From JAXDBM01 sp964460245 (GTDB lineage: Bacteria > Desulfobacterota > Syntrophia > Syntrophales > Fen-1087): a stretch of 22,544 nt of DNA. The stretch is taken from NCBI GenBank assembly GCA_964460245.1, contig CAYWTL010000039.1, positions 1 through 22,544 of the forward strand, in the 5' to 3' direction. Under the pieces are notes generated by a model that was given only the letters and a program-made list of their open reading frames with translations, had not been told where the DNA came from and ran no database searches. Made by a program: the position numbers and the translations under genes. Below, piece after piece: positions 6,770 to 13,965 of the stretch (positions are counted from its first letter, which is position 1; every line of letters begins with the position of its first letter).

Positions 6770-6797
6770 GCGGGACCGCAACGGGTCCCGCTTTTTT
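6770..6797 (+). terminator. Rho-independent terminator after the Cys-rich PEP-CTERM gene
   Basis: GCGGGACC (6770-6777) pairs with GGTCCCGC (6784-6791) over a 6-nt loop and is followed by six T (6792-6797). It is placed 72 bp after the stop at 6697, between convergent genes. Confidence 0.92.
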
Positions 6798-6939
6798 GCA
6801 CATTTCAACTTGTACATGTCAGGCTTCAATCAAGCACGGACGTGTCGATAAGCAGATGTTTCCAAGGATCGATCGGCAGCAGCCGTCTTTACACTTTATA
6901 CCTGCTGTAAACTGAACCGCTCCCTGATTCCATATCCTT

Positions 6940-7875
6940 CTATTCAGACAGAAACTCCAAGGCCAGTTGGTTGAATTTTTCGGGGTATTCTTCGTGTGGG
7001 CTGTGTCCGGCTTTTTCAAAAACCGCCAGTTTTGAGCCCTTCCAGAGATCACTCAATCGCTTCGACCGGTCCAACGGTACGGCCTTGTCTTCTTTCCCGT
7101 GGACGATCAGGATCGGCTTGTGCATTTCAGCCAGCAGGCGGGCCTCCTTTTCCACATAGGGATCCTTCAGCACGTTGCGAAGGATCGACATCATCCCGGC
7201 ATGGGATCCCTTGATGCACAACGGCTGCAGGACCTCTCTGCAATACGCATCACTTGCCTTTCTCCCATCATGGAACCACATCGTTCGGATGTTTTCCTTC
7301 ATCAGGGCATCCCCGGGAATGGCATTCATGAATTCCCCCACAAGGGGCAACTGATAAATCCTGGCAATGGTTGTCGTCGGATAAGGAATCACGGTTGGGG
7401 CAACCAGGACCAGTCGCTCCACCCGATCGGGATGGTGGGCAGCCACATGGACCGCGATCCCGCCCCCCATGGACTGGCCCCCCAGAGCGGCCTTCCGGAT
7501 GTTCAGGGCATCCATGAATCCCACAATCTGTCGCCCGTATCGATCGAAACTGTACTCATTTTCCTTGAGCCTTTCGCTGTAGCCCCACCCCCAGAGATCG
7601 ATTGCATACACCTTGAATTTTCCGGCCAGCGCATCGATGTTTCTCTTCCACATGACCGTGTGGTACAAGAAACCGTGAATCAGGATGACGGGCGGGCCGC
7701 TGCCCGCCTCAAGGTAGTGGACCTTTCTGCCCTCTACAGTGACGAATTTCCCCCCGGCATACTTTTGGATCGCCTCCTCGTAAGTGCAGCTTTCCTTGGA
7801 TGAAAACTGTGGAAACAGAATGACGATCAGCAGCACGGCACCGACAACGAACAGCAACGTTCGAAAGAATGTCAT
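6940..7875 (-). CDS. Membrane-anchored alpha/beta hydrolase
   Basis: A 311-residue protein of the alpha/beta-hydrolase fold. An N-terminal hydrophobic segment (about 5-21) suggests a signal anchor or signal peptide, so the enzyme probably works outside the cytoplasm. The oxyanion HGF is at 67-69, the nucleophile elbow GGQSMGG at 132-138 has Ser135, the acid is Asp263 in HGKEDKAVP, and the base is His291 in AGHSPHEEYPE. The catalytic triad is therefore complete. The substrate cannot be told; esterase, lipase and C-C hydrolase relatives share these motifs. The start follows GGAGGGAGG. It lies 40 bp behind the DUF2959 gene, probably in one operon with it and perhaps with the MshEN gene. Confidence 0.9.
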   Translation of the reverse strand: MTFFRTLLFVVGAVLLIVILFPQFSSKESCTYEEAIQKYAGGKFVTVEGRKVHYLEAGSGPPVILIHGFLYHTVMWKRNIDALAGKFKVYAIDLWGWGYSERLKENEYSFDRYGRQIVGFMDALNIRKAALGGQSMGGGIAVHVAAHHPDRVERLVLVAPTVIPYPTTTIARIYQLPLVGEFMNAIPGDALMKENIRTMWFHDGRKASDAYCREVLQPLCIKGSHAGMMSILRNVLKDPYVEKEARLLAEMHKPILIVHGKEDKAVPLDRSKRLSDLWKGSKLAVFEKAGHSPHEEYPEKFNQLALEFLSE

Positions 7876-7915
7876 GGTCGCCTCCCTCCTTCCCGGCTGA
7901 CACCCTTGATCCGGC

Positions 7916-8560
7916 CTATTCGGACTTCAGGGCACTGATAAACGAATCGGCCTGTGCGATGGCGGCCCCCATCTCTTCCAGCAGCCGGTCCACATTCGCC
8001 TGAACGGTGACCACCTCGCCGCTCAATCCCGTGATGGCCCGGGCGTTGAGGTTGTGCTTCAGGAACAAAACCTGATCGCGCAGTGGCATCAGAGCAGGTT
8101 CCAGCTTCGCCTCGGCTTTCTTCATGGCCTGGATCAGTTCCGCGTACTTCTTTCGCGTGGCATCGTATTTCTGCCGGCTCGATTTCCGCAGCGCGTCGCT
8201 GGAATACAGTTTCATTTCGGCGCGCCACTCGTCAAACAGCGCTTCCGAAACGTCTTCGACTGCACGGATGCGGTCCCGCACTTCGCCGGCCTTGGATTCG
8301 CTCCTCTTCAACGCGGCGGCAAGCTTTTCGTATTCCTTTTCCAGATCGCCGCCTTTGAAATTCACGACGCGCTTGAACTGCTCCATGGACGTCACGAACT
8401 GCTGCCTGGTTTCACTTTGCGCGTCGCGAGCCGCTTTGACCCGGTCCACCATGATGTCCCGCTTGTGGATTCCCACCTTCTCCATTGTCCTGTAATACGC
8501 GCCGCTGCAGGCGACCACCGCGAGAACAGCAACCGCTAAAACCGACATCCCGATTTTCAT
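7916..8560 (-). CDS. DUF2959-family lipoprotein
   Basis: A 214-residue protein. The ATG at 8560 (ribosome site AAAGGAG) begins a lipoprotein signal with the lipobox VVAC (Cys18); upstream in-frame starts add only Arg/Ser-rich nonsense. The mature part is helical and heavily charged. It matches the DUF2959 pattern: YYRTMEKVGIHKRDIMVDRV after the Cys, a DAQ..TRQQF segment, GGDLEKEYEKL, VEDVSEALFDEW, and DQVLFLKHNLNARAI near the C-terminus. Coiled coil is likely through the middle. The function of the family is unknown; a periplasmic, membrane-attached helical role is expected. It lies between the MshEN gene (178 bp upstream) and the hydrolase (40 bp downstream) on the same strand. Confidence 0.88.
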   Translation of the reverse strand: MKIGMSVLAVAVLAVVACSGAYYRTMEKVGIHKRDIMVDRVKAARDAQSETRQQFVTSMEQFKRVVNFKGGDLEKEYEKLAAALKRSESKAGEVRDRIRAVEDVSEALFDEWRAEMKLYSSDALRKSSRQKYDATRKKYAELIQAMKKAEAKLEPALMPLRDQVLFLKHNLNARAITGLSGEVVTVQANVDRLLEEMGAAIAQADSFISALKSE

Positions 8561-8738
8561 GCGTGACTCCTTTGCCTCCGGATTGCTGGAACAATCCGAA
8601 CCGTCCGTATTGCCGCGAAGCGAAACTCCCCGCGGAAAACCACGGTGCATCTTCAATGAAGCCTGAAACCGCTCACGGATCCAAGCCCGAGCATGGTCCC
8701 GATCCATCCTCCCAGCGCGGGTTCGCCGTCCCGAGACC

Positions 8739-9395
8739 CTACATCGCGACAGGACGACCGGAATAGGGCCTGGAATACCTGTAGGGGTCATATTTCTCAT
8801 CCAGGCAGTTTTCAATTTCGGAAACCCTCGCGATGCAGAACATAACGTACTTGCCCTCGGGCATCGCCCTTTCCAGGGTCTCGATGACCAGCGGGTCAGG
8901 CTCCGCGATCGCCACGGTGACGACGAGGGGGCTGTCGTCCAGAACGACAATGCGGTTTTTTTTCGCATACCGTTCCCCCACGGCTTTTTGAAGGGCCGGG
9001 GACACCGTGAAGCCTTTCAGTGAAACAACGGGCATGCAGAAGTGCGCGGAGAGCGCCTTCATGTGATGCTCCTCGCCGATGAGCCGGCTGTCGGCCAGCA
9101 GGCTGCCAAGCGGTTTGAACACCTTCCTGGCTTTGAGACTCTTCTGCTGCAGAAGAATGCCCTGCAATTGGTCTTCCGTGACCAGATTCAAATCGACAAA
9201 AATCTGGCCGATCGGTTTTCTCTTGTTGCTATAGCGAAGGGCCTTGACGACCCGGGATTGGGGAATCCCCATATCGCACAGTATCTGCCCCAGGTATCTG
9301 TCCGGCTCCTTCTTCTTGATGTCCAAGGCCTTCGCCAGACTGGATTCCGTGATGATTTTTTTCGTGACCAGGATTTGGCCGATCTTGTCGGACAT
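8739..9395 (-). CDS. Stand-alone MshEN / GspE-N domain protein
   Basis: A 218-residue protein. The start at 9395 follows GGGAGG; the frame stays open to 9683, but that extension is not protein-like and would overlap an activator element. It repeats the GspE N-terminal helical unit: IGQILVTKKIITESSLAKAL (5-24), LGQILCDMGI..RVVKAL (35-53), IGQIFVDLNLVTEDQLQGIL (62-81) and LGSLLADSRLIGEEHHMKAL (96-115). The end (about 120-200) matches the GspE-N core: MPVVSL, ALQKAVGERYAKKNRIVVL, VAIAEPDPL and a VSEIENCLDEKY close. In MshE this region binds cyclic-di-GMP through an LGxxL..L..Q-type motif; here the motif is only partly kept. No ATPase domain follows. A regulatory c-di-GMP adaptor is a reasonable inference. 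Confidence 0.8.
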   Translation of the reverse strand: MSDKIGQILVTKKIITESSLAKALDIKKKEPDRYLGQILCDMGIPQSRVVKALRYSNKRKPIGQIFVDLNLVTEDQLQGILLQQKSLKARKVFKPLGSLLADSRLIGEEHHMKALSAHFCMPVVSLKGFTVSPALQKAVGERYAKKNRIVVLDDSPLVVTVAIAEPDPLVIETLERAMPEGKYVMFCIARVSEIENCLDEKYDPYRYSRPYSGRPVAM

Positions 9396-9660
9396 GACGC
9401 CTCCCTCCCCGTTCCGCAAAGTGCGCGGCGGCCAGGACCCCCGCAACGGGACCACAGGGCTTCCCCGCACAGGGCCGGTGAATTCGATGAAAAATTCTAT
9501 GCACACAAACGAAAAATCTTCAAACAGAAATTCAACGGCCGTTCGCCTTCGGCCGGCGGGAATTCCCCGCTTTTGGCTCCCGGGATCGCCCAACATGCTT
9601 CGGGCGGCGTCCCAAAACTCCCCTTCGATGGCTTTCATTTGCCCGAAAATCGCTTCGGAC

Positions 9661-9677
9661 TGTCGTAATTCTTTACA
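9661..9677 (+). promoter_or_regulatory. 17-bp activator-type element, copy 7
   Basis: TGTCGTAATTCTTTACA, one mismatch to consensus. It is 454 bp from the 10132 promoter and 266 bp from the MshEN start codon, and no sigma-54 promoter was found at the usual distance on either strand. Its target is uncertain. Confidence 0.65.
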
Positions 9678-9847
9678 AAACAAATCCGCAATATTTGTAA
9701 AACATATTTATTCCATATACTTAAGCCGCTGTGAAATCGACCTGCCTCTATGTTTTCTTTTGAATCCCCCGTGTTTTACCACGGTTAACAAATTCAAGCG
9801 GTCCAAAATGGGATGAATCAAGATCGAAGTGCGTTGGCAGAGAAGAT

Positions 9848-9872
9848 AAATAACTATGAATATCCGTTATTT
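9848..9872. repeat. Perfect 7-bp inverted repeat
   Basis: AAATAAC (9848-9854) and GTTATTT (9866-9872) with 11 bp between, in AT-rich DNA between element copies 7 and 8. It could be an operator for a dimeric regulator or chance in AT-rich DNA. Confidence 0.35.
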
Positions 9873-9961
9873 GTAATTGTCTTCGCCCCGATCTTGCGTC
9901 TTCCGGCTTTCCCGACAACCTTGAACCCTGATCCGATCACGTTGACCCGGAGTCTGACCGG

Positions 9962-9978
9962 TGTCGGATTCCTTTACA
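9962..9978 (+). promoter_or_regulatory. 17-bp activator-type element, copy 8
   Basis: TGTCGGATTCCTTTACA, two mismatches in the core, both half-sites intact. It starts 91 bp before copy 9 and is oriented the same way. Confidence 0.7.
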
Positions 9979-10052
9979 ATATGGGATGAAAAAATATACA
10001 TTAGCAATTTCAATGATTTAAAAAGAACAGACGGCGATTTTCCCTCCCCGTG

Positions 10053-10069
10053 TGTCGGAATTCTTTACA
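10053..10069 (+). promoter_or_regulatory. 17-bp activator-type element, copy 9
   Basis: TGTCGGAATTCTTTACA, perfect consensus, with 62 bp between it and the sigma-54 promoter at 10132; the gap at the 2264 promoter is 61 bp. Confidence 0.8.
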
Positions 10070-10131
10070 ATCTTGAAAGCGACGGTTCCGGATCCTGCAA
10101 CAATATGCGTGTTATCGGTGGGATGCAAATC

Positions 10132-10147
10132 TGGAATCGTTTTTGCA
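10132..10147 (+). promoter_or_regulatory. Sigma-54 promoter for the SEP-CTERM gene
   Basis: TGGAATCGTTTTTGCA: TGG at -24 and an intact TTGCA at -12 with GG-N10-GC spacing; the CAC of the -24 box is changed. The start site would be near 10159, about 34 nt before the ATG at 10193. Confidence 0.65.
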
Positions 10148-10192
10148 GATAAAAGATGCCGTGAAAGTTTGTCCGGATGAAAGGAGTCGCCG

Positions 10193-10879
10193 ATGAAGAA
10201 ATTTTCGCTGTTATTCCTGGTGGTTCTTGGGCTGATGGCTTTTGCGATGCCGGCCCAGTCGCTCACTTTCTATTACAATTACGAATACAGCGGGGGAACC
10301 GCGCCGGAAGGAGTGGCGCCGTGGCTGACGGCCGACTTCGCGGATGTCACGGACGTTTATGTGCCGGAGGAGGGAATGGACATGAGCGGCGTGCAGTTGA
10401 CGCTGAGCACTGCGGGGCTGATCGGCAGCGAGTTCGTCTCCTCGTGGTATTTCAATGTGAACCCCGCACTGGACCCTTATGACGCGATCGAGGACATCTA
10501 CCATCTCTCGGGCGTTGTGCCGTACAGCGCCACCTGGGGCGATGATGCAGTCAATGCGGCAGGCGGCCAATCGTTCGATTTCTTGCTGGAGTTTGACACA
10601 GCGAAGGCGTACAGATTCACCGGCGGGCAGACCTCCGTGCTGCTGTTCACCGGACCGGGCCTGACGGCGGACGACTTCAATTACCTGAGTGCCATGACTC
10701 CCGGCGGCGGCGGCATCGGCCCCTTCCTTTCGGTAGCCCGTGTCCAGGTCATCGGCACCTCCGCCGAGGAGAGCGGCTGGGTGGCGCCGGTATCCCCGGT
10801 ATCCGAACCGGTCACCATCATACTGCTCGGCCTCGGCCTCGTCGGCGTGGCGGGCATCAGCATGAGGCTCCGGAAATAA
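10193..10879 (+). CDS. PEP-CTERM-like protein with SEP sorting motif
   Basis: A 228-residue exported protein; the ribosome site AAAGGAG is 9 bp before the ATG. The signal peptide MKKFSLLFLV... has a likely cut after AQS (residue 23). The mature part is rich in Tyr, Phe, Thr, Gly and Asp, probably all-beta, with no recognised domain. The C-terminus reads VSEPVTIILLGLGLVGVAGI followed by SMRLRK: the architecture of a PEP-CTERM signal with Ser204 in place of the first Pro. Such variants are known among PEP-CTERM proteins, so it is probably still an exosortase substrate. It is a single gene behind a sigma-54 promoter with two or three activator elements and ends at a strong hairpin terminator. 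Confidence 0.88.
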   Translation: MKKFSLLFLVVLGLMAFAMPAQSLTFYYNYEYSGGTAPEGVAPWLTADFADVTDVYVPEEGMDMSGVQLTLSTAGLIGSEFVSSWYFNVNPALDPYDAIEDIYHLSGVVPYSATWGDDAVNAAGGQSFDFLLEFDTAKAYRFTGGQTSVLLFTGPGLTADDFNYLSAMTPGGGGIGPFLSVARVQVIGTSAEESGWVAPVSPVSEPVTIILLGLGLVGVAGISMRLRK

Positions 10880-10903
10880 AGGCCTGAAGAAGGTTAAAAA
10901 CAA

Positions 10904-10936
10904 GGGGGCAGGGCCGAAACGGCCCTGCCCCCTTTT
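10904..10936. terminator. Bidirectional rho-independent terminator
   Basis: A 13-bp perfect GC-rich stem, GGGGGCAGGGCCG (10904-10916) with CGGCCCTGCCCCC (10920-10932), AAA loop and TTTT on the plus strand. On the minus strand the stem is followed by TTGTTTTT. It sits between the convergent genes ending at 10879 and 10970 and can serve both. Confidence 0.92.
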
Positions 10937-10969
10937 CATTTGCGGGGATCCGGCGACGCGCCGCTGTCC

Positions 10970-13252
10970 CTACTTCAGCGCGTTGAGGGTTGCCCGCACC
11001 TCTTCGGCGCCCGCGAAGTTGGCGTCCAGCCTCAGCGCCTCGTTCAGCTCCTTTTTCGCGAGGTCGCGGTCCCCGTTCTTGTAGTAAGCCATGCCCAAGT
11101 GGTACCGCACCGCCGGCTGGTTGGGCGCCTTTTCCGCAGCCTCCTTCAGGTACGCGATCGCCCGCCCCGGAATGTTCTTCTTGTAGTAGATCCACCCGAG
11201 GGTGTCCGAGATGTGCGGATCGTTGGGCGCCAGCTCCTTGGCCTTCTGCGCCAGGTTCAGGGCGACATCGATGTTCCCGCCCCGCTCCGCGTAGATGTAG
11301 GCGAGATTGTTCGCCGCCGGCGGGAAGTTGGGGTTGATCTTCAGCGCCTTTTCATAAGCCTCCTGGGCCTTGGGGTAATTCTTCTCGCTTTCGTAGATCA
11401 TCCCGAGGGCCATGTGGGCGCCAAGATTGTTGGGAGACTTCTCGACGGCCGCGGCATAGCCCGCCTTGGCCTTGTCCAGCATCCGCTGGCGCATGTAGAA
11501 GTTGGCGAGCGACGTGTGGAACGCCGTGTTGTTGGGGTCCAGTTCGATGGCCTTCTTCAGGTTCGCCTCGGCATTCACGTTGTCCCTGTTCGCCTCGTGG
11601 ATGCCGCCGAGCATGTTGTAGTAAATCGGGTTGGCGGGGGAGATTTTGACCTGCTGCTCCGCCCGCTCCAGGGCCTTCTTCGCGTCCTTCCGGCTCATGT
11701 GGTAAGCCACGATGAGCTGCAGGGCATCGGCGTGGTTGGGCTGCAGGGTCAGGGCCTTCTCCAGTTGCGCCAAAGCCTCTTGCTCCTTCTTCTGGACGAA
11801 GAGGACGCGGCCCATCTGCGTGTAGCCCACGGGGCTCCGCGGCGCGATCCGGATCACCTCCTCGTATGCCTTCGCCGCGGCCGGAAGGTTCCGCTTCGAG
11901 AGGTGGGTGTTGCCGAGGAGCATGTGCGCCTGCATGTTGTGCGGGTGATCCTTCAGCACCTCGTTGAGCTTTTCAATGGCCTGCGCATCGTTGCCCTCCC
12001 GCTGGCTGATCTGGGCCAGGAGGATTTTCGGCTCGTCCCACTTGGGGTTCAGCTTCACGGCCTCCGCCAGTTCGGCTTTCGCCTGCTGCGTGTTCCGCTT
12101 CCCCGAATGGGCCATGGCGGTCAGGTAGTGGGCCACGGCGGATTTCGGGTTGTCCTTCGCATAGGCCTGGAAGAGGTTCAGCGCCTCGTCGAACTCGTTC
12201 CGCGTCAGGAGGATCCTCCCCTTCAGGAGCATCGCCTCCTGGCTCTTCGGGTTGATCTTCTGGATGCTCTCCGTCAGCTTCATCCCCTCGTCATATTTTC
12301 TTTCCGCGATGTAGAACTCGGCCAGCCTCGCCAGGGCGGGAATGCTCTTGTCGTCCTTGTTGACCGCTTCCCTGAAGGTGGCTTCCGCCTGTTCCTTTTT
12401 GCCCCATGCGAGGTAGAAGTTCCCCAGGTGAATCCGGAGCGGCGCGTTCTTCGGGGCGATTTCCACCGCCTTGAGGAACTGCTTTTCCGCGTCCTCGGGC
12501 CTTCGGACGGCGGCATAGAAATTTCCCAGCGTCATGAAGGTATTCGGGTCGCTCGGGGCGATCTTCGTCGCCTCCGTGTACTCCTGCTCCGCCAGCTCCC
12601 TCTTGCCCGACCGCAGGTAGAACTCGGCCAACGCAAAACGCGCCTTCAGCGACTTCTCGTCGGCCCTGACGGCGGCCTTGAACATCTCCTCCGCCTTGGG
12701 CAGGTCCCGTTTCATGATGTAGAGGTTCGCCAGGTGGAGGTATGCCTCGAGCTTCTGATCGCCCTCGGCCGCCTTCCTGCTCTCCTCGATGGCGTCGTCC
12801 AGCTTCCTCTCCGTGAGCGCGATATTGCTGAGAAGCAGGTGTCCGCCGGAATTTTTGGCATCCTTGGCGAGGATCGCCTCGGCCTGCTCCTTTGCCTTCA
12901 CGCGGTCTCCGGAGAGAAGGTAGAGACCTCCCAACTGGTTCCTGGCCTCCAGCATCTGGGGGTCGATCTCGACGGTTTTGAGGATCTCGCCGTACGCCTC
13001 GCGGAGCATTCCCATGCGGAGGTAGGAAAGGCCCAGCTTGTAATGGGCTTTCGCGTTGTTCGGATCGATCTGGACCACGTTCCTGTATTCGAGAATGGCC
13101 TCCTTCAGCTTGTTTTCCGTAAAATACTGCTCCCCCTTCTTCCAGTGCCGCTCCATCTTCTGTTCTTTCGTGCATCCCGTGAGCACAAGGGAAACGGCAA
13201 GAAAAAGCACGCAACAGGCATACAGCCAAACCCTCTTTTTCTCAGCAATCAT
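10970..13252 (-). CDS. TPR-repeat lipoprotein of the PEP-CTERM/EPS locus (PrsT-like)
   Basis: A 760-residue protein. The start at 13252 (ribosome site AAGGAGAG) gives a lipoprotein signal with lipobox LTGC (Cys27); the frame upstream to 13408 is not protein-like. From about residue 35 to the end the sequence is almost wholly tetratricopeptide repeats, roughly 20 of 34 residues, with typical W/Y-LG-Y--A--P signatures such as AHYKLGLSYLRMG, FMTLGNFYAAVRRPEDAEKQ and YHLGMAYYKNGDRDLAKKEL. A large TPR lipoprotein (PrsT, described as a PEP-CTERM-system TPR lipoprotein) is a regular partner of exosortase/EPS loci, and position and architecture fit, though assignment to that exact family is inferred. 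It probably scaffolds the EPS export machinery in the periplasm or outer membrane. It is divergent from the EPS operon. Confidence 0.9.
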   Translation of the reverse strand: MIAEKKRVWLYACCVLFLAVSLVLTGCTKEQKMERHWKKGEQYFTENKLKEAILEYRNVVQIDPNNAKAHYKLGLSYLRMGMLREAYGEILKTVEIDPQMLEARNQLGGLYLLSGDRVKAKEQAEAILAKDAKNSGGHLLLSNIALTERKLDDAIEESRKAAEGDQKLEAYLHLANLYIMKRDLPKAEEMFKAAVRADEKSLKARFALAEFYLRSGKRELAEQEYTEATKIAPSDPNTFMTLGNFYAAVRRPEDAEKQFLKAVEIAPKNAPLRIHLGNFYLAWGKKEQAEATFREAVNKDDKSIPALARLAEFYIAERKYDEGMKLTESIQKINPKSQEAMLLKGRILLTRNEFDEALNLFQAYAKDNPKSAVAHYLTAMAHSGKRNTQQAKAELAEAVKLNPKWDEPKILLAQISQREGNDAQAIEKLNEVLKDHPHNMQAHMLLGNTHLSKRNLPAAAKAYEEVIRIAPRSPVGYTQMGRVLFVQKKEQEALAQLEKALTLQPNHADALQLIVAYHMSRKDAKKALERAEQQVKISPANPIYYNMLGGIHEANRDNVNAEANLKKAIELDPNNTAFHTSLANFYMRQRMLDKAKAGYAAAVEKSPNNLGAHMALGMIYESEKNYPKAQEAYEKALKINPNFPPAANNLAYIYAERGGNIDVALNLAQKAKELAPNDPHISDTLGWIYYKKNIPGRAIAYLKEAAEKAPNQPAVRYHLGMAYYKNGDRDLAKKELNEALRLDANFAGAEEVRATLNALK

Positions 13253-13722
13253 CTTGACTCTCCTTTTTCGGCTGAAGTTGTGATCGGACAGGAAACGAAC
13301 TTTTTCATCATAAAGAATTTCTGAAGCCTTTTCAAGGCAGAATCCGTTGCCTTCAATTATTACCCTCCCCGGCAAATTTTTCATGAGGCAACCGGGTCTG
13401 CCCGCCACGCGGCGCCCGGGCGCCCCCGGGATCCCCAGACCATCGGACCGGACGCAGCCGCGGACATTTGTTCGAAACGGACGAACCGGGGCAGTGCCGA
13501 ACGGGAAGCAGCGCCACCGGACGCCCCGCGCGAAACCGGTCCACGGGGGGCACAGGGCCCGCCATTTCCGGCGATAAACACGTGCAAGCGGCGAAAATGA
13601 CCGCTTATTTCTGGTGGAGATAAAAAACCGGCTTCAAAAATAGAAAAGAAAAAAAATATATACCATTGAAATTCATGCAATATTCTTTTAAAAGACCCGG
13701 CGTCGATGGAAAAACTCAAATC
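13253..13722. other. Divergent intergenic region, left part
   Basis: There is no credible gene. About 13390-13570 is very GC-rich; about 13620-13700 is AT-rich with A-tracts (bendable DNA) just before the sigma-54 promoter. CCATTG and CAATAT flank a small imperfect dyad near 13670-13685. No copy of the 17-bp element was found by eye. A promoter for the minus-strand TPR gene must lie here, but I cannot identify it. Confidence 0.5.
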
Positions 13723-13771
13723 TGGCACTCTCCTTGCTATCACTGATTGTTGTGTCCCGCCACGCGGCGCC
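13401..13771. repeat. Pair of 16-bp direct repeats in the divergent region
   Basis: CCCGCCACGCGGCGCC occurs at 13401-13416 and again at 13756-13771, one copy on each side of the sigma-54 promoter. Each contains a small dyad (CGCC/GGCG). The significance is unknown. Confidence 0.5.
13723..13738 (+). promoter_or_regulatory. Near-perfect sigma-54 promoter for the EPS operon
   Basis: TGGCACTCTCCTTGCT compared with the consensus TGGCACG-N4-TTGCW: both boxes are intact with exact spacing; only the G at position 7 differs. It faces the EPS operon, with an expected start near 13750. Confidence 0.85.
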
Positions 13772-13965
13772 ATGCCCGCGCCGGGACCGGCAGCGGCAAC
13801 CCCGGAAGACCGTGGATGCGGGGAACCGAGAAAAAATTCTGTTCGAGAGTGTAATACAAAGTGATAGACAATTCAATTTTTATTTGATATATAAGAAAAC
13901 TTCCGATAGTTTGGCTTCTTCGATTCATGCTTGAACAAAATCTGGTGAACAAGGAGCGTGGGATT
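13750..13965 (+). other. Long 5' leader of the EPS operon
   Basis: If transcription starts from the sigma-54 promoter, about 215 nt precede the first codon. The first 90 nt are GC-rich with several possible stems; the rest is AT-rich. I looked for a GEMM-type c-di-GMP riboswitch and saw no recognisable core, so this is a leader of unknown function. Confidence 0.4.

Larger units (their letters stand above)
9396..10192. other. 797-bp intergenic region with three activator elements
   Basis: It separates the minus-strand MshEN gene from the SEP-CTERM gene at 10193. From 9396 to 9660 I see no gene and no convincing promoter. From 9661 the DNA becomes AT-rich and carries element copies 7, 8 and 9, an inverted repeat at 9848 and a sigma-54 promoter at 10132, listed separately. 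Only short, non-conserved reading frames occur. Confidence 0.65.

Noticed and set aside
9396..9683. Upstream extension of the MshEN gene to 9683
   Set aside because: The added residues are not domain-like, there is no ribosome site, and it would cover element copy 7; the start at 9395 has GGGAGG.
1987..10069. Nine short repeats as a CRISPR array or mobile repeats
   Set aside because: Spacing is irregular and wide (about 90 bp to kilobases), the units are 17 bp, and they track sigma-54 promoters; no cas genes are present.
10940..13324. 794-codon open frame on the plus strand
   Set aside because: Exact antisense of the TPR lipoprotein gene; Val/Arg/Leu/Gly-rich with no domain, signal or ribosome site. 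It is a product of GC-rich codon bias in the real gene.
13670..13720. IHF site before the EPS sigma-54 promoter
   Set aside because: The DNA is AT-rich, but no sequence matches the IHF consensus well enough to call.
13750..13965. Cyclic-di-GMP riboswitch in the EPS leader
   Set aside because: No recognisable GEMM core or tetraloop/receptor pattern was found by eye.
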